A DNA stretch of 64,000 nucleotides from Marininema mesophilum (GCF_900106775.1 NZ_FNNQ01000014.1:1-64000); one strand, 5' to 3'. Positions 25,161 to 34,354 are shown, numbered from the stretch's first letter. Notes: generated by a model from the letters alone, not told the origin. Translations and numbers: made by a program.

Positions 25161-25183
25161 TGTATGAAATTACATACGTATGA
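25161..25183 (+). promoter_or_regulatory. Possible operator upstream of the MFS gene
   Basis: GTATG (25163-25167) and its inverse CATAC (25174-25178) flank AAATTA, and CATACGTATG (25174-25183) is a perfect 10-bp palindrome. It lies 60-80 bp before the MFS start in an AT-rich promoter region. The binding protein is unknown. Confidence 0.35.
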
Positions 25184-25245
25184 AAAATATAAATTAAAAT
25201 ATTTAGAGTGAATCGTTATTACCTATCAATTTAGGAGGTTCACTG

Positions 25246-26412
25246 ATGAGAAAAGTTTTATTAATATCATTGGGCATGTTTGCATTGGGGTTTGATGCAT
25301 ATATTATTGCGGGACTAATTCCGGGAATTAGTGAAACCTATCATAAGGATGCATCACAAGTAGGGCAAGCAGTTAGCGTATTTACTTTGTTTTATGCGAT
25401 ATCGGCGCCGGTATTCTCCTCTCTACTTGCCGGAAAACCCCTCAAAAAAGTATTGTTATGGTCCATGCTTGTCTTTACCATTGCTAATGGTCTTACAGCA
25501 CTAGCGCCAACATTTTTTATTCTCCTATTATCTAGAGCAATCGCGGGAGCAGGTGCTGGTTTGTTTTCACCATTAGCGGTAGCAGCATCTACACAGCTCG
25601 TTTCAAGTGAAAAAAGAGGAAGAGCGATTGGTTTAACTATTGGCGGAATGAGTATTGGAACTGTTCTGGGTGTCCCGGTAGGGCTCTATATCTCTGAGTT
25701 GTACGATTGGAAAGTAACAATGGGGTTATTAGTGATCATTGGTATCATCGCCGCTTTAGGCATGCTTCAATTTCTCCCCCATATTCCAACCTCGCCGCCT
25801 CCTGCATTAAGCGAACGGTTAAAGATGTTCTTGGATAAGAGGGTAGCTATTACTGTATGTATAACTTTCTTTGCTAGTGTTGCTAGTTTAGGATTATACA
25901 CATATTCATCACAATTAGTGAAGGATATCGACTTTTCTAGTAATTTAACGATGTATCTTTGGGCATGGGGCTTGGGAGGATTGTGTGGAAGCGTGATGAT
26001 CGGTTATCTGATTGACTATTTTAAAAGGACAAAAACGCTAGTGACATTCATTTTAGTTACTTTGACCGTATCGATTATATGTATACCACTCATGATCAAC
26101 ATCCCACTATTAAAGTATTTACCGTTCTTTGTCTGGGGAGCAATGGGTTGGGCATCTCAAGCGCCACAACAACATATTCTACTCTCCTATCAGCCGAATA
26201 ACGGAGGTTCAGCAGTAGCATTAAACAGTTCAATCAATTATCTAGGGAGTGCTGTAGGAGCTACCTTAGGTGGGGTTGTACTCTCTTTGCAAATGGGAGC
26301 CAATACACTGGTGTACTTTGCTGTTATCTCGATGGTAGTATCTCTTTGTTTACACTTTTACAGCATGAGAAACGGATTTAGAGTAAATCAGGCAGTGAAT
26401 GCTGATTTATAA
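25246..26412 (+). CDS. MFS transporter, DHA1-type exporter
   Basis: 388 aa with 12 predicted membrane helices. The N-terminus MRKVLLISLGMFALGFDAYI and motif C-like region GGMSIGTVLGVPVGLYISEL are typical of the DHA1 drug or purine/arabinose efflux group (PbuE/AraJ-like). Motif A between helices 2 and 3 is weak (LLAGKPLKK). RBS TTAGGAGG. Substrate unknown. Single gene with its own terminator. Confidence 0.85.
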   Translation: MRKVLLISLGMFALGFDAYIIAGLIPGISETYHKDASQVGQAVSVFTLFYAISAPVFSSLLAGKPLKKVLLWSMLVFTIANGLTALAPTFFILLLSRAIAGAGAGLFSPLAVAASTQLVSSEKRGRAIGLTIGGMSIGTVLGVPVGLYISELYDWKVTMGLLVIIGIIAALGMLQFLPHIPTSPPPALSERLKMFLDKRVAITVCITFFASVASLGLYTYSSQLVKDIDFSSNLTMYLWAWGLGGLCGSVMIGYLIDYFKRTKTLVTFILVTLTVSIICIPLMINIPLLKYLPFFVWGAMGWASQAPQQHILLSYQPNNGGSAVALNSSINYLGSAVGATLGGVVLSLQMGANTLVYFAVISMVVSLCLHFYSMRNGFRVNQAVNADL

Positions 26413-26435
26413 GGTAATTAGTATTCAATAATATA

Positions 26436-26476
26436 AAAACCGTGTACTGTAGTTAAATACAGTGTACGGTTTTTTA
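26436..26476 (+). terminator. Terminator of the MFS gene
   Basis: AAAAACCGTGTACTGTA (26436-26452) pairs with TACAGTGTACGGTTTTT (26458-26475) with two G-T pairs, followed by Ts. Confidence 0.85.
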
Positions 26477-26730
26477 TTATATAGGAAAGGTTCGTTGGAG
26501 TTTGTGGAGCTAAGAAGATGTTTTTTCTCTGTGAGGAGGATCAAGGATTTTCCCATGTGCGTAATCAAGATGTGAAAGAATTTATTATGAAAATGGAGAT
26601 TGGATCTGAAGCTCCTACTAAGTAGAGAGATAGGGTGGTTACCTTATAGATAGTGGTTTTGGGCAAAGCCCCCCTATGAAGAAAGGGTTTGAGAGAACAA
26701 TGAAGAAAACTTACTTTAAACAATCTTATC
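26477..26730. other. Intergenic region, no gene recognised
   Basis: About 250 bp between the MFS terminator and dinB. Two tiny frames occur (26519, 19 codons; 26556, 22 codons), but neither has a well-placed RBS or recognisable product, so they are not called. Confidence 0.4.
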
Positions 26731-26743
26731 GGAGGTGTGTCTG

Positions 26744-27256
26744 ATGAGACATCCTGCATTGGATCAGTATGATTATCATGTATGGGCAAATGAACGACTT
26801 ATGGCCAAGTTGCATGATTTACCCGAGGAGATTTGTACCAAGGAAGTGGAAAGTGTTTTTCCTACGATATTAGCAGTGATCGAGCATTTGTACATCACCG
26901 ATCAGATTTGGCTACGTGCAATGCAAGGGGACACCTTTGAACAGATTGAAAAATTTGCGGAGGATTTACGTGGGAAAATCGAGGGGAAAAGTCTAGGGGA
27001 ACTAGGCGAATTGTTTAAAACAGTGAGTGAGGAGTATCATCGTTTTATTGCTGGAGAGGATCTGGATAGGACTTTGATCCTAAAACACCCATCCTTCGGA
27101 GAAGTAGAGATGAGTTTGGCATTAATGGTTTACCATGTGGTTAACCATGGAACGTATCATCGAGGGAATATCGCAGCGATGCTACGACAGCTGGGTCAAG
27201 CGAGTGTGCCGACAGATTATGTGTATTATTACTTTGAGAAGTGTGCGGTACGTTAA
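26744..27256 (+). CDS. DinB-like metal-dependent protein
   Basis: 170 aa four-helix bundle of the DinB/YfiT group, damage-inducible or thiol-transferase-like in Bacilli. Putative metal ligands are His in VIEHLYITDQIW (about 44) and two His in VVNHGTYHRGNIAAMLRQLG (about 132 and 136). GGAGG at 26731-26735 with 8-nt spacing selects ATG 26744 rather than the upstream GTG 26735. The enzymatic role is unproven. Confidence 0.82.
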   Translation: MRHPALDQYDYHVWANERLMAKLHDLPEEICTKEVESVFPTILAVIEHLYITDQIWLRAMQGDTFEQIEKFAEDLRGKIEGKSLGELGELFKTVSEEYHRFIAGEDLDRTLILKHPSFGEVEMSLALMVYHVVNHGTYHRGNIAAMLRQLGQASVPTDYVYYYFEKCAVR

Positions 27257-27267
27257 TATTCAAATAG

Positions 27268-27305
27268 GAGGGCCGATTCGCTATAGCGAGTCGGCCCTCA
27301 TTCTA
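27268..27305 (+). terminator. Terminator of dinB-like gene
   Basis: GAGGGCCGATTCGCT (27268-27282) pairs with AGCGAGTCGGCCCTC (27285-27299) with one G-T pair, followed by ATTCT. The stem is strong and the T tract weak. Confidence 0.75.
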
Positions 27306-27488
27306 ACTATAGAAGGTGTGATTCACTTCTTTTCTTTTTGCTTATTCCATGGCAGGCCCTCTCAAATTACTTTTCTTCTGATCAATGCTAAGCTTTAATA
27401 TGAATAGGAGTACTCTTTATGTACACTTAATGTTAGTTATAGGTGCAAGGAGGGTAAGAAGCTGTATGTGGAGTGAGAGGAAATAAAA

Positions 27489-27635
27489 ATGTTGCATAGA
27501 GTGCATATACGCAGATGGTGGATATCGCTGTTTGTGGGGATACTCATAGTTGTGCTCTATGGGGACGTACTACCACCAAGAAACGAAGGAAAAATAGATT
27601 CACCCTCTAAAACACTTTCACAGTTGCTAAGGTGA
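27489..27635 (+). CDS. Small single-pass membrane protein (48 aa)
   Basis: Short frame MLHRVHIRRWWISLFVGILI then VVLYGDVLPPRNEGKIDSPS and a Leu-Arg end. It has a basic N-terminus, one hydrophobic helix (about residues 11-24) and a polar tail, the usual plan of small membrane proteins. RBS GAGAGG is 9 nt before the ATG. No homologue recognised. It sits alone between dinB and cardiolipin synthase; it could be a chance frame. Confidence 0.4.
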   Translation: MLHRVHIRRWWISLFVGILIVVLYGDVLPPRNEGKIDSPSKTLSQLLR

Positions 27636-27927
27636 TGTATATGTCAGATCAAAACTTCTGTTGAAGAGACCAAAGGACATCCTCCTTATTAGCCTAATGA
27701 TTTTTATCAAAATTTTTGTGGAAATATAGAACAACTATACAGGGATTTTATTAAAAAAAGCGAAAAGAGATTAATGAACACATTATCTTAGTCCTTTGAG
27801 CATAAATAATAAGGATACGCCGATTAAATTATCTTGTAAGGGTGTATTGGATGAAATGGTGGCAGGGCATAACTGCGCGTCAGTTAATTGAACAGGTTGT
27901 CGGCGAAGGAAAAAGGGGAGAAAGACG

Positions 27928-29370
27928 GTGAGTGTGGTCGTCGCTTTTTTATTCGGAACCCTCATGATCATGAATATCCTTCTAGCAGTCGTCGTTGTGT
28001 TTCTTGAACGACGGAATGTTAGTGCGACTTGGGCATGGTTGTTGGTGCTCAGTTTTATTCCTGTGCTCGGATTTATTATCTATCTCCTCTTTGGGAGAAA
28101 TTTAAGCCATAAAAAGATATTTACATGGGATCGGCAAAGTCGACTGCGCATGCGTCGGCTGGTGACGGCACAAAAAGAAGGTCTCATTGAAAGGGCCAAG
28201 TGTGATCCGCTTATTGCGGAGTATCGTGAGCTGATTCGCATGCATCTGAACCAAGATCAAGCGGTGCTTACCTACCATAATGATCTTGAGATTTATACAG
28301 ATGGAAAAAGCAAGTTTGATGCTTTGCTTGCTGATTTAGAAAAGGCGGAGGATCATATTCATCTTTTGTACTATATCGTCAGGGATGATCATCTGGGACA
28401 ACAAATTGGAGCCGTACTTGAACGTAAGGCAAGGGAAGGGGTATCGGTTCGTCTTCTTTATGACGACTTAGGATCGCGAGGACTAAGTAAACGATTTATC
28501 CGGATGCTAAGAAAAGCAGGTGGTGAAGTAGAGGCATTTTTTCCTTCACGGTTACGCTGGATTAACCCCCGGATGAATTACCGTAACCACAGGAAGTTGG
28601 TCGTGATCGATGGGAAGACCGGGTACATTGGTGGCTTTAATATAGGGGATGAGTATCTCGGATCCAATCCTCGATTTGGATTTTGGCGTGATACCCATCT
28701 TCGTATCCAGGGTGGGGCGGTTCATTCTTTACAAGCGCGGTTTGTTCTGGATTGGAACCAAGCGTCCCACCGTAATCTCTCTTTTCAAGATTATTATTAC
28801 CCAGAGCCCTTCGAGCATGGGGATGTAAATGCCCAAATCATATCCAGTGGCCCAGATGCTGAGTGTGAGCAGATAAAAAATGGCTACATCAAGATGATCT
28901 TATCGGCCAAACGATATATCTACATCCAAACACCTTATTTTATTCCGGATGACAGCTTATTGGATGCTCTGCGGATTGCTGTAACCTCTGGGATTGATGT
29001 GAGAGTGATGATTCCTGATAAGCCCGATCATCCTTTTGTTTACTGGGCGACTTACTCCTACTTGGGAGAGCTATTACGGATTGGTGGACGAGTCTACATC
29101 TATCGAAATGGATTTTTACATGCGAAGACGATCGTAGTGGATGACAAGATTGCATCTGTGGGGACGGCCAATATTGATGTTCGTAGTTTTCGATTAAACT
29201 TTGAGGTGAATGCATTTCTCTATCACGAAGGTACGGCAAAATGTCTAGCGGATGTGTTTCACGAAGATATGATGTTATCCACCCCGCTTACTCTAGAAAA
29301 GTATATGGAACGGTCATTAACGATCCGCTTGAAGGAATCGGTTTCCCGTCTAGTTTCCCCGATTTTGTAA
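27928..29370 (+). CDS. cls: Cardiolipin synthase
   Basis: 480 aa membrane phospholipase-D-type enzyme that joins two phosphatidylglycerols to cardiolipin. Two N-terminal helices (about 1-25 and 33-54) are followed by two HKD motifs: NHRKLVVIDGKTGYIGGFNI (about 220) and HAKTIVVDDKIASVGTANID (about 400), each with the trailing Gly-Asn/Asp. GTG start after GGGAGAAAG. Length is typical for Bacillus ClsA. Single-gene unit with terminator. Confidence 0.94.
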   Translation: MSVVVAFLFGTLMIMNILLAVVVVFLERRNVSATWAWLLVLSFIPVLGFIIYLLFGRNLSHKKIFTWDRQSRLRMRRLVTAQKEGLIERAKCDPLIAEYRELIRMHLNQDQAVLTYHNDLEIYTDGKSKFDALLADLEKAEDHIHLLYYIVRDDHLGQQIGAVLERKAREGVSVRLLYDDLGSRGLSKRFIRMLRKAGGEVEAFFPSRLRWINPRMNYRNHRKLVVIDGKTGYIGGFNIGDEYLGSNPRFGFWRDTHLRIQGGAVHSLQARFVLDWNQASHRNLSFQDYYYPEPFEHGDVNAQIISSGPDAECEQIKNGYIKMILSAKRYIYIQTPYFIPDDSLLDALRIAVTSGIDVRVMIPDKPDHPFVYWATYSYLGELLRIGGRVYIYRNGFLHAKTIVVDDKIASVGTANIDVRSFRLNFEVNAFLYHEGTAKCLADVFHEDMMLSTPLTLEKYMERSLTIRLKESVSRLVSPIL

Positions 29371-29406
29371 CGGATCACAAAAGCGATAAATTTTTCTTTT
29401 TCTGGG

Positions 29407-29436
29407 AACCATGCCATTATCGGCATGGTTTTTTTT
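29407..29436 (+). terminator. Terminator of cls
   Basis: AACCATGCC (29407-29415) and GGCATGGTT (29422-29430) are followed by six Ts. Confidence 0.9.
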
Positions 29437-29451
29437 GGACAAAGAGACGTG

Positions 29452-29513
29452 TTGACAATTAGCATACGAACTATCTATAATGTAATAATTAGCTCCACTA
29501 AAAATTCGTATGC
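29452..29513 (+). promoter_or_regulatory. Promoter and paired half-sites of the marR-emr operon
   Basis: TTGACA (29452-29457) and TATAAT (29476-29481), 18-bp spacer, form a near-consensus sigma-A promoter. GCATACGAA (29462-29470, inside the spacer) recurs as its exact inverse TTCGTATGC (29505-29513) downstream of the start site. The two 9-bp elements probably bind the MarR protein encoded next. Confidence 0.75.
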
Positions 29514-29541
29514 AAAATATCTGCGATGGACATAAGGAGGA

Positions 29542-30006
29542 ATGGCTGTGAGAGAGGAGAACCTGGACGAATTGGTTGTCCTGATGCGTATGACAGCACG
29601 AGTGCTCAGACAACATGTGTTCCGGGAGTTAAAAGAGTACAATCTAACTTATCCTCAGAGCATCATTTTGAAGACCTTGGCGATGGATGACCAGTATTCT
29701 CTAGCCAACTTGAGTGATCAAGCAGGGATGACTACAAGTTCTGTTAGTGGGATTGTGGATCGCTTGGAGTCAAGTGGTTGGGTTACCCGGAGACGGGATA
29801 AAAATGATCGTCGAGTGGTTTGGATCGAGCTCTCTAAAGAAGGAAAGGATCTTGTCCGTCAAGTGCCAGCTCTTAATCCAGATCATTTCAAACAGCTACT
29901 TCGTCGCATGCCTGAGGAAGATGTGACGTTGTTAGTAGATCAGTTGAAGAAGTTACACCAATTAGTTGAAGAAGAATTGAATCAATATGGAAAGGAGGAA
30001 AAATGA
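29542..30006 (+). CDS. MarR-family transcriptional regulator
   Basis: 154 aa winged-helix repressor: YSLANLSDQAGMTTSSVSGI is the HTH and RRRDKNDRRVVWIELSKEGK the wing. MarR proteins lose DNA binding on contact with phenolic or other lipophilic ligands. RBS AAGGAGGA. First gene of a four-gene operon with two membrane fusion proteins and a DHA2 pump, the classic layout for ligand-induced efflux. Probably binds the inverted elements at 29462-29513. Confidence 0.9.
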   Translation: MAVREENLDELVVLMRMTARVLRQHVFRELKEYNLTYPQSIILKTLAMDDQYSLANLSDQAGMTTSSVSGIVDRLESSGWVTRRRDKNDRRVVWIELSKEGKDLVRQVPALNPDHFKQLLRRMPEEDVTLLVDQLKKLHQLVEEELNQYGKEEK

Positions 30007-30773
30007 TGCGCAAGACAGTCCTCCTGTCCTTGAGCGTGATCATTGTCATTGGGGCAGTCACTGCAGGTGTTGTGGGATGGTATCAACATGAAAATTTCAT
30101 CACCACAGATAATGCTAAGGTTTCTGCTGATATGGCAACCGTTGCTGTAGCCAATTCAGGCATGGTGACGAGCTGGTCAGCTGAGGTTGGGGACAAGGTT
30201 CAGGTGGGTGATCAGCTTGGACGTGAAGCTGAGCAGCCTACTGAAAGTAGTGCAAAGAAACAACAGAAGTTGATGAAACAGCCTCAGGGAATGAGTAATT
30301 CATTACTTCAAAAACAAAACTTGTCTCCAGTACGTCAAGCTCAGCTCGCCTCCAAGGCTTCCCGTTCCCAGATGGTTGCGATTCGTTCTACGATGGATGG
30401 GACGATTATTGGTATGAGTGGACAAAAAGGGTTAGCTGCATTGAAGGGAACTTCCTTAGCCATGATTGCAGATCTGGAACACCCCTATATCCTGGCATAT
30501 ATCGATGAAGAGGATGTAGAGGATGTAAGCAAGGGACAGAAAGTAGACGTGACCTTAGATGCGGATTCCAGCCAAACCTTAGATGGTAAGGTGGATAAGA
30601 TTGGGTATGAGGCTGGGAATCAACTTACACAACAAGCGATAGACAACAAAGCGTCGCAAGGGAATAAAGATCGAGAAACCCAGCGAGTGCCTGTCCGAAT
30701 CAAAGTAGAAGATCTAAATGGTGGTCGTTGGGCTATTCCTGGTTTAAGTGCAATGATAAAAATTCATAAATAA
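30006..30773 (+). CDS. HlyD/EmrA-like membrane fusion protein 1
   Basis: 255 aa. N-terminal membrane helix (about 4-25), then ITTDNAKVSADMATVAVANSG, the EmrA/HlyD biotinyl-lipoyl start, and a matching return half (VAIRSTMDGTIIGM). The intervening coiled-coil is short (about 50 residues, Gln/Lys-rich), as expected in a Gram-positive without an outer membrane. ATG at 30003 is also possible, but AGGAGG at 29993-29998 is better spaced to 30006, which overlaps the marR stop by one base. Confidence 0.85.
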   Translation: MRKTVLLSLSVIIVIGAVTAGVVGWYQHENFITTDNAKVSADMATVAVANSGMVTSWSAEVGDKVQVGDQLGREAEQPTESSAKKQQKLMKQPQGMSNSLLQKQNLSPVRQAQLASKASRSQMVAIRSTMDGTIIGMSGQKGLAALKGTSLAMIADLEHPYILAYIDEEDVEDVSKGQKVDVTLDADSSQTLDGKVDKIGYEAGNQLTQQAIDNKASQGNKDRETQRVPVRIKVEDLNGGRWAIPGLSAMIKIHK

Positions 30774-30803
30774 TTTACCCGATTGGGAAAGGAGCAGTAC
30801 AAA

Positions 30804-31439
30804 ATGAAGACCTCTCGAGTTATCCTGCTCAATATCCTGATCCTGGTGGTCATCGCGGGAGCAGGTATTGGTGGATATGCGTATTACAACTATAGTATGA
30901 ATTACGTTTCAACCGATGATGCGAAGGTAAAGGCGGATATCACACCCCTTGCAGCACAAAGTGCTGGTAAGTTGGCATCTTGGGATGGTAAGGAAGGCAA
31001 AGAGTACAAAAAAGGCGATGTCATCGGGAAAATTAAAGGGGAAACAGGAGTTTCTGATGTGCGCGCTCCGATTGACGGCACGATCATCCGTGATCAAGTT
31101 AAAGAAGGCCAAATGGTAGCAGCTGGTCAACCTCTATCCTCTATGGCGGATATGAAGGATCTTTACATTGAAGCAAACATTGAAGAGACCGACCTGAAAG
31201 ATGTGAAGAAAGGTGCTAACGTAGACATCGTCATCGATGAGGATACAGATACGACGATTGAAGGGGATGTAGAGAGGATCGGCTTGGCTACAGCAGCTAC
31301 GTTCTCTATCATGCCTGATCAAAACGCGAGTGGTGACTATACTAAAACCGTACAACGGGTTCCTGTGCGTATTTCCATGGATAACATTCCAAGTGATGTC
31401 GTTCCTGGTTTAAATGCGAGCGTTGAAATAGACAAATGA
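30804..31439 (+). CDS. HlyD/EmrA-like membrane fusion protein 2
   Basis: 211 aa paralogue of the preceding protein: membrane helix at about 5-27, VSTDDAKVKADITPLAAQSA, and VRAPIDGTIIRDQVKEGQMV. It lacks the coiled-coil insert almost entirely, so the lipoyl halves are adjacent. RBS AAAGGAG (30788-30794), 9 nt before ATG 30804; the upstream TTG 30783 lies before that RBS. Acts with the DHA2 pump that follows. Confidence 0.85.
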   Translation: MKTSRVILLNILILVVIAGAGIGGYAYYNYSMNYVSTDDAKVKADITPLAAQSAGKLASWDGKEGKEYKKGDVIGKIKGETGVSDVRAPIDGTIIRDQVKEGQMVAAGQPLSSMADMKDLYIEANIEETDLKDVKKGANVDIVIDEDTDTTIEGDVERIGLATAATFSIMPDQNASGDYTKTVQRVPVRISMDNIPSDVVPGLNASVEIDK

Positions 31440-31476
31440 TGAGCGTAAGTGATTTCGACGAAAGGAGGAGACGCAG

Positions 31477-33078
31477 ATGAGTGAAGCAATAGGATCACGA
31501 AAAAGTAGTGGTATAGGTAAACATGCTGTATTGCTCATGATTAGCATTTTGGGAATGTTTTTGGCGATCTTAAACCAAACCGTGTTGAACGTAGTTATTC
31601 CGCGATTGATGACCGATTTCTCTGTTTCAGCGAATACTGCCCAGTGGTTGCTGACGGGCTATATGTTGGTCAACGGTGTGCTAATTCCTATTTCTGCTTA
31701 TTTAATGGAAACATTGGGAACCCGTAAACTGTTTATCATTGCGATGAGTCTCTTTACTATTGGTTCTCTTTTCTGTGGAGTAGCTGGTTCCTTCGCCGTG
31801 ATGATGACCGGTCGAATCGTTCAAGCAATGGGAGCGGGAGTTATCGTACCGCTTGTGACCAACGTGATTCTCTTTATCTTTCCTCCTGAACTTAGAGGTC
31901 GGGGGATGGGTATTCTCGGGATTGGGATGATATTTGCGCCAGCAATCGGCCCCACTTTGGCAGGCTGGTTGCTTGAAAAACACTCCTGGCGCATCATGTT
32001 TGATGGCATGGTGATCATGGGAGCTATTACGGTCATCTTAGGGATCTTTTTGATGAAGGATGTCGGTCCCAAACGGAAGATCCCCTTGGATATCCCGGGT
32101 GTAATTTTGTCTATGATTGGTTTTGGTGGGATTCTCTACGGCTTCAGTGAAGCAGGTACGGAAGGTTGGAGTAGCATGGAAGTTGTCGTTAGTTTGGTAG
32201 TTGGTGGCATTGGTGTTTTCTTTTTCATCCTACGACAACTAAGTTTAGAGCAGCCTCTGCTCGATTTCCGGGTATTCAAGTACGATATATTTTCCCTATC
32301 GACAGTGATCAATATGATTATCACTATGGCGCTGTACGCAGGGATGTTCTTGCTTCCGATTTATCTACAAACCTTACGTGGATATACTCCCTTTGAGTCT
32401 GGGCTATTGCTCTTACCAGGTGCATTGATCGCAGGGGTGGTAACCCCGATTTCAGGTGTACTCTTTGACCGGATAGGGCCTCGTCCGCTTACCTTTATCG
32501 GGTTGGCATTGACGACGATCACCACTTATGAATTTACACAGATCACCTTGGAGACGAGCTATTCGTTCATCGTCATGCTCTATACTGTGCGTTCCTTTGC
32601 TATGTCCTTGCTGATGATGCCGATTATGACAGCAGGATTAAACCAACTCCCCGCATCGGTAACGAGTCATGGTAACGCAATGAGCAATACCATGCGGCAA
32701 ATCGCAGGGTCCATTGGTACAGCTCTATTGACCACAGTTTATACAACCAATACTAGCAATCACCTTGCTACAATGACACAAGGAATGAATGTTTTCGATT
32801 CTACATTCATGCAAACTTTCCAAAGTGCGTTGCAAAACTTTGCGAGCTTTGCAGCGATGCCGATAGATCAAGCAAAGGAACTTTTCTCCTCTCTCTTTTT
32901 TGGAGATGTGGCAAAGCAGGCAGCTACCATGGGGATCAACGATGCATTTTTCTGGGCAACAGGATTTACCCTAGCAGGACTGCTTCTCAGTCTGTTCCTA
33001 CGTGATGTACGAAAAGATAAAAAATCAGTTCAACCTGCAGATCGTGTGGAACCAGAAAAAGAAATCGTAGCATCCTAA
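31477..33078 (+). CDS. DHA2-family MFS multidrug exporter (EmrB/QacA type)
   Basis: 533 aa with 14 predicted helices. Motif D1-like LNQTVLNVVIPRLMTDF near 30-46, QWLLTGYMLVNGVLIPISAY, and motif C GMGILGIGMIFAPAIGPTLA around 148 identify a proton-coupled exporter of the EmrB/QacA branch. RBS AAAGGAGGAG. Last gene of the marR operon and expected to pair with one or both adaptor proteins upstream. Substrate not predictable. Confidence 0.9.
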   Translation: MSEAIGSRKSSGIGKHAVLLMISILGMFLAILNQTVLNVVIPRLMTDFSVSANTAQWLLTGYMLVNGVLIPISAYLMETLGTRKLFIIAMSLFTIGSLFCGVAGSFAVMMTGRIVQAMGAGVIVPLVTNVILFIFPPELRGRGMGILGIGMIFAPAIGPTLAGWLLEKHSWRIMFDGMVIMGAITVILGIFLMKDVGPKRKIPLDIPGVILSMIGFGGILYGFSEAGTEGWSSMEVVVSLVVGGIGVFFFILRQLSLEQPLLDFRVFKYDIFSLSTVINMIITMALYAGMFLLPIYLQTLRGYTPFESGLLLLPGALIAGVVTPISGVLFDRIGPRPLTFIGLALTTITTYEFTQITLETSYSFIVMLYTVRSFAMSLLMMPIMTAGLNQLPASVTSHGNAMSNTMRQIAGSIGTALLTTVYTTNTSNHLATMTQGMNVFDSTFMQTFQSALQNFASFAAMPIDQAKELFSSLFFGDVAKQAATMGINDAFFWATGFTLAGLLLSLFLRDVRKDKKSVQPADRVEPEKEIVAS

Positions 33079-33093
33079 GTGGTAATGAACAGC

Positions 33094-33130
33094 AAAAACC
33101 TCCAAGCAGCTTGTTGCTTGGAGGTTTTTT
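33094..33130 (+). terminator. Terminator of the marR-emr operon
   Basis: AAAACCTCCAAGCA (33095-33108) pairs with TGCTTGGAGGTTTT (33115-33128), followed by Ts. Confidence 0.92.
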
Positions 33131-33326
33131 GCGTCCGCAGACGCAGTCTGTTTTCGTTGCAGTGCTAATCAATCAAGGCCCGAAGGAAGTGCCCTTGGGG
33201 TCCTTCAGCTGTGGGAGTGTAAATTCCGCTCCTGCAGGTAAGTACATCCACAAGGGTGAAAACCGTTTTGAGGTGACTTTTCTCGGCATCAATCTGTAAA
33301 AAGAGGAAATAATATTGTGAAAGGGG

Positions 33327-33374
33327 TTGATACTTGGTTATAAACATTATATGATCATATGTACATATAATGTT
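33327..33374 (+). promoter_or_regulatory. Promoter and ArsR/CzrA-type operator of czcD
   Basis: TTGATA (33327-33332), 17-bp spacer and TATGAT (33350-33355) form a promoter. Perfect 11-bp arms AACATTATATG (33343-33353) and CATATAATGTT (33364-33374) overlap its -10, resembling the AT-rich TATATG/CATATA operators of metal-sensing ArsR-family repressors such as CzrA. Confidence 0.7.
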
Positions 33375-33394
33375 GCGATAAAGGAGCGATCAAA

Positions 33395-34330
33395 ATGGGT
33401 CACCATCACCATCATCATGGGAATGGACACAATGAGTCAGGTTCGTCGTTTAGTGAACAACGGGCGTCTAACCGTAAAGGGTTGATTACTGCCCTTATCA
33501 TCACTACAGGAATTATGATTTTACAATTTATTGGTGGCTTGATTACTAATAGTCTCGCGCTGTTATCCGATTCTGGGCATATGTTGAGTGATGCTGCTTC
33601 CATGGTACTTGGGCTAGTGGCAATGGTGCTTGCAAGTCGTCCCGTATCGTCTCGTAGAACCTATGGTCTCTATCGTTTTGAGATTTTAGCGGCGATGTTT
33701 AACGCGATTACCCTGTTTGTGATCGCAGGTTTTATCCTGTGGGAAGCGATAGAACGTTTTCAGAAACCACCTGAGGTAGCTGGTGGAACAATGATTATCA
33801 TAGCGATCATCGGGTTACTCGCCAATATTTCCAGTGCCTGGGTTTTGCTTAGAAAAGGGGATGTAAAGGAAAATCTCAATCTTAGGGGCGCTTATCTTCA
33901 TATTATCGGCGATGCCCTAGGCTCGGTGGGTGCAATCGTAGCAGCATTACTGATGATTTTCTTTTCTTGGTATGTTGCAGATCCGATTATTAGTGTACTT
34001 GTCTCATTACTGATCTTAAAAAGTGCTTATGGTGTACTAAAGCAGAGTATTCATGTCCTTATGGAAGGGACTCCTGCAAACGTCGATGAGGAAAAAGTGA
34101 GGCAGGTATTACTGGGAATCGATGGAGTCCTCGATGTCCATGATCTCCATATTTGGACGATCACTTCGGGGTTGGACACCCTTACCTGTCATATACGAAT
34201 CGAGGCTGACCAGGATTTTCAGAAGATACTTCAAGAAGCCATACAGAGTATCGCGGATACCTTTGGTATTAAGCATTCAACAATCCAAATAGAGAAATCC
34301 GATTGTCACATTGGCGAATTAGAGATATAA
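33395..34330 (+). CDS. czcD: Cation diffusion facilitator (CzcD-like Zn/Co exporter)
   Basis: 311 aa CDF antiporter exporting Zn2+/Co2+ from the cytosol. It begins MGHHHHHHGNGHNE, a natural metal-binding His tract. Six membrane helices contain the paired metal-site motifs HMLSDAASM (helix 2) and HIIGDALGS (helix 5), and the cytosolic C-terminal domain includes VLDVHDLHIWTI. RBS AAAGGAGCGA. Promoter overlapped by an ArsR-like palindrome, so probably metal-induced; no arsR gene is in the window. Confidence 0.92.
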   Translation: MGHHHHHHGNGHNESGSSFSEQRASNRKGLITALIITTGIMILQFIGGLITNSLALLSDSGHMLSDAASMVLGLVAMVLASRPVSSRRTYGLYRFEILAAMFNAITLFVIAGFILWEAIERFQKPPEVAGGTMIIIAIIGLLANISSAWVLLRKGDVKENLNLRGAYLHIIGDALGSVGAIVAALLMIFFSWYVADPIISVLVSLLILKSAYGVLKQSIHVLMEGTPANVDEEKVRQVLLGIDGVLDVHDLHIWTITSGLDTLTCHIRIEADQDFQKILQEAIQSIADTFGIKHSTIQIEKSDCHIGELEI

Positions 34331-34354
34331 ATTGTGAGCTTATTCGGTGCGATT

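Noticed and set aside
26556..26624. 22-codon frame VRNQDVKEFIMKMEIGSEAP...
   Set aside because: The GTG has no well-spaced RBS and no homologue is recognised.
33165..33347. 60-codon minus-strand frame and 62-codon plus-strand frame between the emr operon and czcD
   Set aside because: The minus frame contains TCRSGIYTPTAEGPQG, which looks somewhat protein-like, but it starts without an RBS and overlaps the czcD operator and promoter.
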